Source: Isoetes taiwanensis (Eukaryota; Streptophyta; Lycopodiopsida; Isoetales; Isoetaceae). From it: a stretch of 64,000 nt of DNA. Below are positions 22,421-34,800 of the stretch, piece after piece. Below the pieces are notes generated by a model that was given only the letters and a program-made list of their open reading frames with translations, searched no databases and was not told the origin of the DNA. The stretch covers positions 28,951,115 to 29,015,114 of the forward strand of contig JAJEKV010000002.1 in NCBI GenBank assembly GCA_021234155.1, written 5' to 3'. Positions within the stretch are counted from its first letter, which is position 1; the number at the start of each line of letters is the position of its first letter. The position numbers and the translations under genes are program-made.

Positions 22421-23262
22421 AAAGAATGCATTGCACATGCCTTTGCAGCTAGAACTGATGCCAGCACATCTAAACATCAATTTGCACAAATGATAAGGCA
22501 AACTCTGAGCTGCCAAACTATAATACTGCGTCTAGCCACTAGTTTAGAGGATGCCTAGGCAGAGGTACCCTATTATACTGAGCATAAAAGAAGGAGGTTC
22601 TTATTTGCCACAGTTGGCAGTCAGAGACACACAGAGTATGCACTCTTATTTCTAGATATTCTTTGAGTTGTAAAACAGCCAGTAAACCAATAGCAGAGCC
22701 TAATATCATTCATGATCGAAACGAATCGGACTTCCATAAGCAGCACATATACACTCTTTATCAATTTGCAACATCATAAGCTGATAATAAATGATTGAGG
22801 TAAACCTAAGAAGGAAATGGCAGGTTGAAGGAGGGATCAGTAACCAGAATAGAGATACATATACAATGTGTCAGTACCCAACATCATAGCAAAAGGGAAC
22901 ATTTGGTCCTTCAAATTCCAATAATTAATGTGAAAGACTCATAGCCATATGCTTAAGCACAAATTACAAGGCAAACTCTAAGCTGCCAAACTATATCACT
23001 CAGGCCCTGTTTATCAGATGAAACTTTTAGTCATGCAAAGTTTCTTACTAAAGAATGCATTGCACATGCCTTTGCAACCCGCGGATTTTACTAAAGAATG
23101 CATTGCACATGCCTTTGCAGCTAGAACTGATGCCACCACATCTAAACATCAATTTGCACAAATTATAAGGCAAACTCTGAGCTGCCAAAATATAATACTG
23201 CGTCTAGCTACTAGCTTAGAGGATGCCTAGGCAGAGGTACCCTATTATACTGAGCATAAATT
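22421..23262. repeat. Dispersed direct duplication (about 170 bp)
   Basis: 22424-22589 and 23088-23262 are nearly identical, from AAAGAATGCATTGCACATGC to TATACTGAGCATAAA, with a pitch of 664 bp. The first 27 bp occur a third time at 23053-23079. The intervening DNA is non-coding. Confidence 0.85.
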
Positions 23263-26200
23263 TGACTTGAGTTGCAAGAAAAGTTACTTCAGAGCTTCTG
23301 TTTTGCTTTAACATTCCATAAAGCTAATCTGATGTACAACATTAATAATGTTCAGAGATACAGACAATTACCAGCTTAAGGATTAAAAGAAATGAATGAA
23401 AGCTGAAGATTATCATAAAATTTTAACAGAGCAATAGCATTCACTTACAAATTCGCTCCATTCCAATGCCGAGAATCCCTTTCTTCATAAAACATGAAGT
23501 CCAGTATAAAGGTAAAAAAAAGAATGAATCGGTACAGAAACCTGAGCAGATTAGACTGCCGGAGAAAAAGAGGTCGGGAGGATAATGGAGGATTTTTTTT
23601 TTGTCGAAAAGACCAGGGTGTAGCCAAAACTAAACTCTGGATGCAGCCAAAACTAAATCCTAAATGAGAGATGTTTATTAAGTGAAGTGATGTGGAAGGA
23701 GCCCAAAAACAAGAGGGGAGGAGGAGAGCATCTTCAATGTCCAGTGAGATTGTAGACCTTAAGGAGATAGAAATATATCTATGTGGCATGAGGATTCACG
23801 TAAAATTCTATGGGCATCATGAATATGAATATATGGATGCAGCCAATTTTCCAATCCCAATAATATTAGTTTCCTTTGAAGCCTCCTGTATGACATATAT
23901 TTTAAATACACTAGGCAAAAGAAAAAGAAGTTCGATTGGAGATAAAGGGACCAGAAGCTCTTTTGTGGACAAAGCAACATCTTTCAGCAAAATGAGAAGC
24001 AAGTTACGATAGTAATAGCAGCCTTAAAAAAGAATAAAGTCACATGAGCAATGAACTCCAAACCAAGAATACTGTAGAGGACCTTGTGTGTCTTCTTGTG
24101 GAAAAGCCATAAGAATCTGTAGGTTGTATGGCCAGTGCACCGCATTGGTAGAAATTGATAGATAATAGTGGAGGATCAAAAAGACATGAGAGAAATGAGT
24201 ATATTTGTAATGGCAGACAAATGGCTCCAGCATGCGGCATAAGATCATTGGCCGTATTTGCTTGGTGTAGCAACGAATCAATTTGAAAGCAAGGAATCAA
24301 ATTAACATCTTTGGAAATCCTGGCAGAACAATAAAACAGAAGTGCAAAATCAGAGGGTTTAGAATCATAAGAAAATAAACCACACCTCCTGTAGCCGAAA
24401 GTCAATCTTGCTGACCTATACAAAAATAAATTTCAAAGCTTTAAACCTTGAAGAGCCAGAAATGCGGAAAAGGAAGGTTGAAATGGTAAGAGCTACTACC
24501 AAAATTTATGTCGACACCGAAAGCCGTCGTATCGAAAATGCAAACAATTTAGGATCATGTCTGATTGCTTCCTGTAAAATGCATAACCAAATCCGAATGC
24601 CAAAAACCTTTCTCAGAATTTAGCCAGCTGCCGAAATGCCTTCAGATGTTTTCAACATGAGGTATAAAGTTCCTGAAATAGCCCAAACATAAGAAAAGAA
24701 TTCTGTGCTTTCTCAGTGGAGCTTTATGTGCACAGCAGGTGCAACACAGGGGCAGTTAGCCTTTTGTTCAAACCGGAATCAGAGCTTTTCCAGCCTCCAC
24801 AACTGCATTGAAATCTCTGGCTATCCTTCTGGAGAACACAAAATTATATGGCTCAACACAGGCCAGTTTCAAGTAATCTGCATATTTCCAATGACATCTT
24901 TTCCTTAGATCAAAGCCACAACACCAGAACTTGCATGCCCTTCCTTCATCAAGCGAGTCACAAAAATAGAAGAGGCCCAATGGCTCTTTCAAAAACTATT
25001 GGCTCCAATCCAATATATTGTACCTGCATCAACAAAAGAAACAAAGGAATTTTTGAAATATTGTAGCTCTGTTATAGAGCACACCGGCAGATTCAAGCAC
25101 AAGGGTTCCTGTTCAGAAGCTTTTATGTGAGCCAGATACTCTGCTAGCTCTTACCATTCCAAACAATGCATTCTTCAATATTTTCGTGCCAGATTGAGGA
25201 GACAGATTTTGGACTGCCGATCCTAATGATAGAACGGGAGCAAATCATTTGCCTTGCCCGATTCTTTTTGCAATACACGCGCAGTCTGTGTTTCCATAAC
25301 TAATCATCGAACTTGTCAAAAAAAAGAAAAGCTCCAAGATCATTGCCGCAAAGGACATTCAAGCCCCAAGCTTTTGCTTGATCACGGTGGCCTCCATCGC
25401 ATCAACACAACTTAAGGCTTGGTAGTTGATTTAGGCCACACAAAGGTATTTTATGCTACGTCTGAATGTCGATGTCGAAACAGTTGACGTATTTTAAAGA
25501 GCAGAATGAAACTTAGAAGCAGAAAAGAGAAAGGGAAAGAGGACTAACCGCTATTATTCTTTTGGTAAGGCTCCGTATCCATGGATAGGAAGGGCGAGTA
25601 AAAAAAAAAAATGCAGTATCTGACGGAATGAATTGGCTATGAGCATGCAAAGGGCACTACGCTGCTATGGCTTTAGAGATAATGGGTAAGCATATCATAC
25701 CCCATAGTGCCACATCAATTTTTGATGAGGTAGAGGTGCTACGTGGATAGGCTATCCCAACACTGGTACTACTCAATCGACATCGTTTTAGGTTGAGAAA
25801 ATAGAACCTAGCATCTAGGGCATACATGTATGTACAAGTATTTTATGGCCTTTTATAACAAAGTGGCATATCAGCAATAAGCTTTTAGGACTTGGAAATC
25901 ACCCATATGGGCGCCAAAATTCTTCATGCGGGACTCTTCCGTTTTGGCTTTCCTTAGCTGCTAGATTGTGGGAGTTCCATCAACTTGATGTGCCAGGATT
26001 ATCCTAAGCTAACATCTGGAGACAATTAACGTGAGGTGGTTGTCTTTTTTTGCACTTTGTATCCAGTTGTGTATTGTCTTTTTCTTCCTGCAGTGATTGG
26101 TTAAATAAAGCAGTAGGGCTGGGGAAACAATAAATTTATAAGAAATCTGGCTTGCACAATCTTTCTCATGTGATTATGGAGGTACAAAAGCTCATTTCCA

Positions 26201-27110
26201 GACCTGCGCAGATGATTGGCTCTTGTCATAAGACCTACAATATGGAAATACAATGCTGGATGAAAATTCAGTTTCATTATAACTGTGTGAACTATGCTAG
26301 TTTTATAATGTTTGAATAATTTCCAACAATGTCTCTTGGAAACTTTTTTATGGCACATTCCCTTGCAATGCAGGATTACAAATATGCTTCAAGTTGCAGG
26401 GTTGTACGGAAAATGTGGACCAAAGGCTGTTTGAGTTTAGATTTTCTTTCCCAATAATTTGTTGGATGTTTTAGCACAGAGATATTTTCTATAATGCATT
26501 CACTTAGATCTAGCTTAATGAAATCCTTTTCACCCGATGCAGTTTATAATTTTTGCTCTTACTGGTCATCAGTATGGAGTGGCAATTTGTCTCTAAATGG
26601 GCAGATCGCTCTGCATCCTGACAGTGGAGGTAGTAATATATCAGCATTAATATGTTTAAATAAATGTTATTTAATGATGTGTATTGATTGGCATTGCAGG
26701 AGCATTGATTGATTGGAAACACTCTCCTGCTATCCTTATCTTCATATGATGCACTCTGCATTCTTAGACCACCTGCAGATCTGTCTGAATCATGATGAGC
26801 CCAAATTTCTTATTTCTGAATAATATAAAGAAAAATTTGGCAACTAGGTCAATTAAACCTATTGCCCATTTTAACATGTTCCTTGTTTTTAAATTTGAGT
26901 GTGTTAGTATAATTCTTTCATTTTGAATTCACTCGTATTTAGTTGAATTGCCAAGTGGCCTGTACAAATCAAATCTGAAGGGGATCTAAGGCAGACATAG
27001 AAATGTCCGCAAAAAAATGAAAACCTTACTTTGTTGAATGGGAAGCCTTTCAGCATAAAAAATAAATGAGCTTGATAACAGCTCTATCTACGGCTTTTGT
27101 AGAACAATGA
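23263..27110. other. Non-coding stretch
   Basis: Long AT-rich intergenic or intronic DNA. Many short open frames lie on both strands, none with recognisable motifs. An A-run occurs at 25600-25610. Confidence 0.5.
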
Positions 27111-27462
27111 CTTGATGGTATTGGTCTTGGCGGGTCTACTAACCGTTAAGCTATGGTGCAGCTGCAGATATAGAAATACACAGACACTAGACAAGACAAA
27201 AGTATTTGCAATAACAGGTCCAAAGGCAATAAAGGAGGCAATATTCTCCAATGCTTATATTGACAAAAAGTGTCTGCCAGAAAACAAGGCTGTTTGGCAG
27301 AGCTCTACAGAAGGAAGATTTCCTTGATATCTATTTAGAGATTTAAGAAAAAAAAAATACTAAGTACCCCTAATCTATTGTGTTGTGCTATTGATGAAGA
27401 GGCTTACAGTTTGGAGGATCACCTGGAAGGGATGGAGGCTCCAATTGTTTAGCTGGAGCTTG

Positions 27463-27684
27463 TCAAGCTAGTTGTTTGAGGGGGCTATTTTCTGCATATT
27501 TCTCTCCCTCCTCAGCAGTTTCCTCAGGCATGTCCATATCTGGAACCATTTCGCTCCTCTTTTTCTTGTCTACTATCACAGTTGGAGATACTAGAACCTC
27601 CATATACATGGTCATAGCTGCAAGAGTAAATGACAGCCCTATCATGGCAAATAATGGAAATATTGGAAGCAGCTCACTCTTCAT
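27463..27684 (-). CDS. B12D / NDUFA4 (MLRQ)-like small membrane protein
   Basis: A 73-residue frame starts at the ATG at 27684, four bases after a good 3' splice site (TTGTGCAG on the minus strand), so the true start may lie in an upstream exon. It reads MKSELLPIFPLFAMIGLSFT, then a hydrophobic stretch, VSPTVIVDKKKR, and ends EEGEKYAENSPLKQLA. The pattern (short N-terminus, PLFA, one membrane helix, a PxVxVxKxxR element, then EGxKYAExS) fits the plant B12D/NDUFA4 family, small mitochondrial inner-membrane proteins linked to complex I or IV. Family members are usually 80-95 residues, so this is slightly short, and an acidic insertion (MVPDMDMPEETAE) is unusual. The match is from memory and could be fortuitous. 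Confidence 0.45.
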   Translation of the reverse strand: MKSELLPIFPLFAMIGLSFTLAAMTMYMEVLVSPTVIVDKKKRSEMVPDMDMPEETAEEGEKYAENSPLKQLA

Positions 27685-28225
27685 AAATCTGCACAATGCA
27701 CCATATGGTTTTAAAATTTCATTGCCAGAACAAAGAATATACTTTATCGTATGTGATCTTGCATTAATTCCAGAGTCAAAACCACTATTAGCCACCAAAT
27801 TACCTTCAAAAGATATCTATGAAAATGAAGACTATATGAACTGAAATCTTGCAAGATCTAGTATAATATTAGGTCATGTAATAGAATACAGAAACTAACA
27901 GAAGAAAGTGGAATTTTACGGCAATCACTCAGCAAGGAGCATAATGGCAGATTTTTGCCATGCCCTACCTCGCTGCCGTTAGCAGCAGACTGATTTTGGC
28001 TGGGCAGAGGGGCTACAATCTCTCTTGCAAATCAAGACTCAATATCTACAAAAAGAACAAGAAAAAGATGTTGTGTTTCTACATAATTGCATATATGGAA
28101 AACGTACCTGCTACTTGCGAACTTCAAGAAACCAAATATCAACAATGCCCACAATTCTTTATGTCATTTTGTCGCTTACACTTCTTTGAAAAGATAGCAT
28201 GCTGCAACGAAAGAGCTTCAACCTT
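27685..28225. other. Non-coding stretch
   Basis: Upstream flank (minus orientation) of the B12D-like ORF. A further 5' exon was looked for and not identified. Confidence 0.4.
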
Positions 28226-28234
28226 TCAATGATT

Positions 28235-28880
28235 TATATCTTCCAGGAACACATTTGCAAAATTAGTGATGGAAGATTCTGCAACATTAACTCTGGTATA
28301 TGCACTATTGATCATGCAATGTTGTAACAATTCCTTATGACTGTTTCTGCCCTTCTCGATTGCTGCAATGCTAGTACAAGCTTTCAGCGCAGTGGCAAAT
28401 GTAAAAACATCAGGAGGAACACGCATCAGGTCAAAACATTTTAAAGCCTCTTCATTATGGCCATTGTCTACATATCCTGCAATAAGTGCATTCCATGAGA
28501 CAACATCACAAACTGGAAGCTTGTCAAAGATCTTTCGAGCCTCTGCAATGGAGTACATGCCAATCAAACTGCTGGAAATAAATTGGTTTTTCTCAAGCCC
28601 CTTCTTTGTGATCTCATCATGAATCTTCTGTCCCCTTTTCAAATCTTTCCACCTCGCACAAGCCTGTAGTAGCACCACTAGGATAAAACTGCTAAGGTCT
28701 ACATTCTATCTGTTGCATTTCTTCATACAGACTTAAAGCATGTTGTGGCTGTCCACATTCAATATATCCACATATGAGAGAGGTCCAAGAGTGCACATTT
28801 GGGTGAACTAACCTGTTGAAAACCGCTTGAGCATCAGGGACACTGCCACATTCCAGAAACGTTGGCACCATGTAATTTGA
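28235..28880 (-). pseudogene. PLS-type pentatricopeptide repeat (PPR) pseudogene
   Basis: From 28880 downward the minus strand reads FLECGSVPDAQAVFNRL, then HSWTSLICGYIECGQPQHAL, then shifts frame near 28700 and continues VVLLQACARWKDLKRGQKIH, SSLIGMYSIAEARKIFDKLP, VVSWNALIAGYVDNGHNEEA and DVFTFATALKACTSIAAIEK. These are consecutive P, L and S motifs of plant RNA-binding PPR proteins that act in organelle RNA editing and processing. The start, the C-terminal E/DYW region and several repeats are missing, there is a frameshift, and one motif is shortened (MYSIAEARKIF lacks the usual CG-x linker), so the copy is dead. Confidence 0.85.
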
Positions 28881-29740
28881 TGGCTTTCCAGTCCATTACT
28901 AAAGATCCGTGCATAGGCAGGCATAGCAAATTCTAGTCTCGTCTGTTTCTTGCAAAGCTTGAGATGGTATTTCTTCTAAATACTACGCAAGCATCCATAA
29001 TCTCTGCAGTCCAACACTGTATTTCGTTTAGGTTATGCTTCCAATAGCGAGGCGAAAATATAAAGTAGACGCCCGATGCAATTGGACGTCAGTGACAGAA
29101 ATGTGCTTGCATTCTACACACTGATTCTTCACAGGAAAAAGCTTGCATGGCTTTAAAGCCACATCCCAAGTCTGTGAATCCACCAAGAAGAACGAAACGT
29201 CTGCATCAAAATTCCGAAGCCTAGTCTATGAGATCCTGGCCGAGAGTAAGAGCATGTTCCCGCAAAAATCCGTGGTGTGAATGGCAGACGGAAGACATTA
29301 AGATAAAAAAAAAGAAGGGAAACACGAAAATTAAAAGAGCCGAACTGAAGAAGATCGAAATTAACAGAGGAATGGTAGGGAGACACGAAGAAGGTAAGCT
29401 TTGCCATGTCTAATGTCGCCTCATTGAATCTCCGTATCCAATTTTTTTTCCGATTTTCTAATTTCCCTGGCCTTAGATTTGCGAAAGCAAAGATCCGATG
29501 GTGCAAAATAAGCCACATGGAAATTACACGTGGATAGGCTAGAATTTGAGAAAAGGCTGTAGGCCCGGTAGGGCTGTGTGCTAAAAAAAAAAGTTTACAA
29601 ATATAAGAGTGGTTTTTAAAACACAAGTGTGGTTTTTAATATTGGCCCAATTCATGTTCATTCAAACTGTTCAAAATGTTAAATCTTAAAATGTTTTAAA
29701 ATGTAAGCTTTTTTCTTAATATAGGTCCAAACATGAAATA
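28881..29740. other. Non-coding stretch
   Basis: No supported gene. Poly-A/T runs occur near 29305 and 29440 and an A-run at 29583-29592. Confidence 0.5.
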
Positions 29741-29742
29741 TT

Positions 29743-30440
29743 ACCAATATGCCACGTGGCTCGCTTTCAGCATGCCACATGGCTCACATATGCCACTAGA
29801 ATCTTAGAAATGTACTTGAGCACATGGTTCAATTGTTTAATGGTTCAAAATAGTATTATTTTTTCTAACATGCAAACATGTAATAAATGACCAAGTATGC
29901 CATGTGGCTCACTTTGATCTAGCCACGTGGCTCAAACATCCCTTAGGGGTCAAGTATGCCACGTGTCGAATGTTCATGCATGTCAGGTGGCTTAAAAATG
30001 CCACTAGGATCTTAGAAATGTACTTGACCACATGGTATTGTTTAATGGTTCAAAATGTTAAATATTATTTTCTAAATATGCTTAAATATGCAATAAATTA
30101 CCAAGTATGCCATGTGGCTCACTTTGAACATGCCACATGGATCAGACATCCCCTAGTCAAGTGTGCCACCATGCATGCCACGAGGGTTAAAAATGCCACT
30201 AGGAAATGTACTTGACCACATGGTATTGCTTAATGGTTCAAAATGTTAAAATGTTAAATATTATTTTCTAGATCGGCTCAATATGCAATAAGTTTACCAA
30301 GTATGCCATGTGGTTCACTTTGAAGATGCCACGTGGCTCAGACATCCTCGAGGGGTCCAACAAGCCACATGTCGAATGTTTAAGCGTGCCATATGGTTCA
30401 TCTTAATATGCCATGTGCTTCATGTTCAACCATGTCATGT
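29743..30440. repeat. Four degenerate tandem units with CACGTG/CATGTG words
   Basis: CCAAGTATGCCATGTGGCTC-type starts occur at 29743, 29891, 30101 and 30297 (pitch 148-210 bp). Each unit carries several copies of GCCACGTGGC or a one-base variant and AAATGTACTTGACCACATGG. The open frame at 29904-30215 is built from these words and is not a gene. Confidence 0.8.
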
Positions 30441-31175
30441 GAATATGATTCTTAGAAAAATATGACATGTGGTTTATGTTAACATGCTTGTTTAATAAAA
30501 CCTTGTCAAATGGAAACTACATGAAGTTTAAGATGAAATAATGATGCACTTGAAACATTGTAGGGTTGCACGTGTAGAGTTTATTTTTTGTGTTACTTAG
30601 AATATCTTCAATTTGAGTTGTTTAAGTGTTTAAGTGTACCAATGTTGAGTTTGAGTTGATTGAACATCAGTGTTTGGGTGCTAAGTGTAGACTTAAAAAT
30701 GAGTGTTTTGAGTGTTTCAGTGTGAGTTGAGTGCTAAGAGTTTAAAGTGCTAGTGCTTGTAAACTGTTCAGAAACTTGTCACTTTAAGACAAGACCATAG
30801 GTAACTTGTCATTCCATTTTAAACAAGACCATAGGTAGAACATATAATTTAAATAGCCATCCAGCTTAAACAAATCCACAAACATCCAAACCATAGCAGA
30901 ATACAACAACAAAAACAAAACACAATACAATGTTCTGAAGACTATTTTATCATCCACAAAAGCTTGTACACATATTGCAGAAGCATGAAAGTAAAGGAGT
31001 TTATAAAATAGGCAGCAAAAAGGTGTGGCTATAGATATAGGCATCCTTAGTGTTCAACAAAATTCTGATATAAAATCAGTATTAACTGGGAATTTTCAAT
31101 CTGTAAACATTGAAAATAGAAAATCTAATTACTAAAATTGCAATAACATATGAAATGAGATGAAGTGCAACACAA
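30441..31175. other. Non-coding stretch
   Basis: GTGTTTGAGTG-rich low-complexity DNA at 30600-30760, then AT-rich DNA. Nothing recognisable. Confidence 0.5.
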
Positions 31176-31188
31176 TATTCACCTGGCA

Positions 31189-31587
31189 GGTTAAGGGAGG
31201 TTTTTTTGGAGGCATACTGTTCGAGCGTCATATCATCGTGATCACTATCATCTTCATTAGCCTGAGCATTGGTTATGATGGGTAGGTCATTTGTTAAGAT
31301 GGGAAGTTCAATTCTAATAATAGTTTCTCCCATGGGAGTAGAAAGTGCAGGTGCTGGAGTAAGTGCAGGCGCTGCAGAAGATGTTGGCTCTGCTGCAGAA
31401 AGTGTAGGCACTGGAGAAATAAAGGACTGAGCGGCTCTACTGCATTTTGTACCACCAAAGGTTGGAGTAAAGGAGAAAGGAGATTTTCTGCTGCATTATG
31501 TGTGGGCTCAAACCATATATTTGCAATCTGACTAGAGTTGAAAGACTCAGCTTGGTTGCTTAAGCTACAATCTACACCACACTTTAA
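31189..31587 (-). pseudogene. Exon C of an insertion-split gene (low-complexity protein)
   Basis: After an acceptor (TTTTTTAAAG on the minus strand) the exon reads CGVDCSLSNQAESFNSSQIA, then NIWFEPTHNAAENLLSPLLQ. Near 31430 the meaningful frame changes to VPTLSAAEPTSSAAPALTPA and ends NEDDSDHDDMTLEQYASKKT, followed by a CAG|GTGAAT donor at about 31187. The frame change implies a one- or two-base indel. The protein is Ser/Ala/Pro-rich then acidic, as in nuclear linker regions. It starts in the phase left by exon B. Function unknown. Confidence 0.5.
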
Positions 31588-31649
31588 AAAAGAGAACACA
31601 CATTAAATGAAACAATTGTAAATTCAAAACGAAGCATCACAGAATTAGT

Positions 31650-31718
31650 ACCTGTTGAAGCATCTGCTTAGCTTTAGAGTTCGGCACACCCTTCTTTGTT
31701 GTTGGTGTTGGTTTATCT
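31650..31718 (-). CDS. Exon B of the insertion-split gene
   Basis: A 65-nt exon between TTTGACAG and CAACAG|GTACTA on the minus strand. It reads KPTPTTKKGVPNSKAKQMLQ when one base from the preceding exon is added, so it needs a donor exon ending in phase 1. Exon A at 51.7 kb provides exactly that phase. It is basic and short, and no family was recognised. Confidence 0.5.
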
Positions 31719-31748
31719 GTCAAACTTAAGAGTTAGCGAGCAATAAAA

Positions 31749-31774
31749 ATATAGACAGCAATGCAACAAAGAAT
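31749..31774. repeat. 26-bp direct repeat, left copy (candidate target-site duplication)
   Basis: ATATAGACAGCAATGCAACA plus AAGAAT is repeated exactly at 51650-51675. On the minus strand it lies inside the intron between exon A and exon B. Confidence 0.8.
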
Positions 31775-31868
31775 ATACCCCCGAGAGGGGGAGGAGTACC
31801 CTAGTATCGCTCATCTTGTACTTACTCTGTATTAATATTAATTAATCTGATCCTTCAAAAAAAAAATA
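31775..31868 (+). mobile_element. Severely 5'-truncated LINE tail
   Basis: About 80 bp ending TTAATATTAATTAATCTGAT, CCTTC and an A-run (31857-31867), a typical LINE 3' end. It begins directly after the 26-bp repeat, so it may be the element that generated that repeat. Confidence 0.55.
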
Positions 31869-34800
31869 TATCATAATATATATATAATTATTCTATGTGT
31901 CCATGGGAAACGATGTACCCATGGATTGTTACATATTCAAATCAATCTAGGACATCTGTTTGGGCGCCAATGAGGTGGCACAACTATGGCCTTAGGATCT
32001 ACATGGGGTCATGCATGAGGCATGCACCATGCCTCTAGACCGTCGGATCAGGGGGGGGAAGGCAAAATCGTAGCCCTTCATTTTTTTATGGAAGGTGCAA
32101 GGAAGGTCCCTAAAGGTGCTTTTTGGTGTGGCCAATCTCGGCCCTTGGATCAAAAGGGGGAGGAGAAATCTTGGCCATTAAGCAAATTATTTATTAAAGG
32201 AGTTGAGGTGGCATCCTCATTTAATAAAAAAAGTAATGAGGTGGCACCAGGAATTTCGAGGAAGCTTCTTTTTTATAATTATCTTCAAAGGCCCGTAACT
32301 TGCATCAAAGGGGTCGGATGAAGGTGGGGCCTACGCCATTGGATTCCTCTCATCGAGAACTTATCAATGAGTAGTACTTTGATATCGTTTTGTCGTAGTT
32401 GAAGCGAATATGATCGAATACTAAGATTCTTCTTGGAATCTTGGAATTTTATGGAATCTATGGGAGTTTAAGAAAATCTAGGGGAATCTTCATAGGATCT
32501 TAAAGAATGTAAAGGAATCTCAATAGAATCTTGAGGAATCTATGGGAATCACAAGAGAATCTTTAAGAATCTAAGCGAATCTCTATAAAAACTTTGAGAA
32601 TCTAGGAGAATCTTGATAATATCTTGAAGAATCTAAGGGAATCTTCATAGAATCTAAGGGAATCTAGGAGAATCTACATAGAAATTTGGGGAATCTAGAG
32701 GAATCTCAACAAAATTAGGGAATCTATGGGAATCTTAAGAGAATCTTAGGAAATCTAGCAGAATCTAAGCGCATCTTCCTAAAGTCTTTCAGAATCTACG
32801 TGATCTTTAATGGAATCTTGGAGAATCTAGGGGAATGTACTTAGATCTAATGGAATCTAGAGGAATACACATAATATCTAAAAGAATCTAGGGGAATCTA
32901 CATAAAATTTATATATAATCTTAGAGAATCTAGAGGAATCTTTGTAGAATATTAAGAATCTTTGTGGAATCTTGGAGACTCTTTCACATTGGATGTGTTT
33001 TACAGGGGAATCTTCATAGAATCTATGGGAATTTAGGAGAATCTACATAGAATCTTGGAGAATCTAGAGGGAAATTGGGTTAATCTTTGAGAATCTAGGG
33101 GAAACTCAAGAGAATCTTAAAGAATCTATGAGAATCTCAAGAGAATGTAGAGGAATCTTCGTGAAATCTTCGAGAATCTAAGGAAATTCAAATCAATCTA
33201 GGCCGTCTGTTTGGGGGCCAATGAGGTGGCACAACTATGGCCTTAGGATCTACATGGGGTCATGCATGAGGCATGCACCATGCCTCTAGACCGTCGGATC
33301 AGGGGGGGAAGGCAAAATCGTAGCCCTTCATTTTTTTATGGAAGGTGCAAGGAAGGTCCCTAAAGGTGCTTTTTGGTGTGGCCAATCTCGGCCCTTGGAT
33401 CAAAAGGGGGAGGAGAAATCTTGGCCATTAAGTTTTTTATTAAGTTGCAAATTATTTATTAAAGGAGTTGAGGTGGCATCCTCATTTAATAAAAAAAGTA
33501 ATGAGGTGGCACCAGGAATTTCGAGGAAGCTTCTTTTTTATAATTATCTTCAAAGGCCCGTAACTTGCATCAAAGGGGTCGGATGAAGGTGGGGCCTACG
33601 CCATTGGATTCCTCTCATCGAGAACTTATCAATGAGTCATAATAATATATATATAATTATTCTATGTGTCCATGGGAAACGATGTACCCATGGATTGTTA
33701 CATATTCAAATCAATCTAGGCCGTCTGTTTGGGGGCCAATGAGGTGGCACAACTATGGCCTTAGGATCTACACGGAGTCATGCATGAGGCATGCACCATG
33801 CCTCTAGACCGTCGGATCAGGGGGGGAAGGCAAAATCGTAGCCCTTCATTTTTTTATGGAAGGTGCAAGGAAGGTCCCTAAAGGTGCTTTTTGGTGTGGC
33901 CAATCTCGGCCCTTGGATCAAAAGGGGGAGGAGAAATCTTGGCCATTAAGTTTTTTATTAAGTTGCAAATTATTTATTAAAGGAGTTGAGGTGGCATCCT
34001 CATTTAATAAAAAAAGTAATGAGGTGGCACCAGGAATTTCGAGGAAGCTTCTTTTTTATAATTATCTTCAAAGGCCCGTAACTTGCATCAAAGGGGTCGG
34101 ATGAAGGTGGGGCCTACGCCATTGGATTCCTCTCATTGAGAACTTATTAATGAGTAGTACTTTGATATCGTTTTGTCGTAGTTGAAGCGAATATGATCGA
34201 ATACTAAGATTCTTCTTGGAATCTTGGAATTTTATGGAATCTATGGGAATTTAAGAAAATCTAGGGGAATCTTCATAGGATCTTAAAGAATGTAAAGGAA
34301 TCTCAATAGAATCTTGAGGAATCTATGGGAATCACAAGAGAATCTTTAAGAATCTAAGCGAATCTCTATAAAAACTTTGAGAATCTAGGAGAATCTTGAT
34401 AATATCTTGAAGAATCTAAGGGAATCTTCATAAAATCTAAGGGAATCTAGGAGAATCTACATAGAAATTTGGGGAATCTAGAGGAATCTCAACAAAATTA
34501 GGGAATCTATGGGAATCTTAAGAGAATCTTAGGAAATCTAGCAGAATCTAAGCGCGTCTTCCTAAAGTCTTTCAGAATCTACGTGATCTTTAATGGAATC
34601 TTGGAGAATCTAGGGGAATGTACTTAGATCTAATGGAATCTAGAGGAATACACATAATATCTAAAAGAATCTAGGGGAATCTACATAAAATTTATATATA
34701 ATCTTAGAGAATCTAGAGGAATCTTTGTAGAATATTAAGAATCTTTGTGGAATCTTGGAGACTCTTTCACATTGGATGTGTTTTACAGGGGAATCTTCAT

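Noticed and set aside
29904-30215. 103-codon Cys/His-rich ORF
   Set aside because: Built from the ATGCCACGTGGCTC tandem words.
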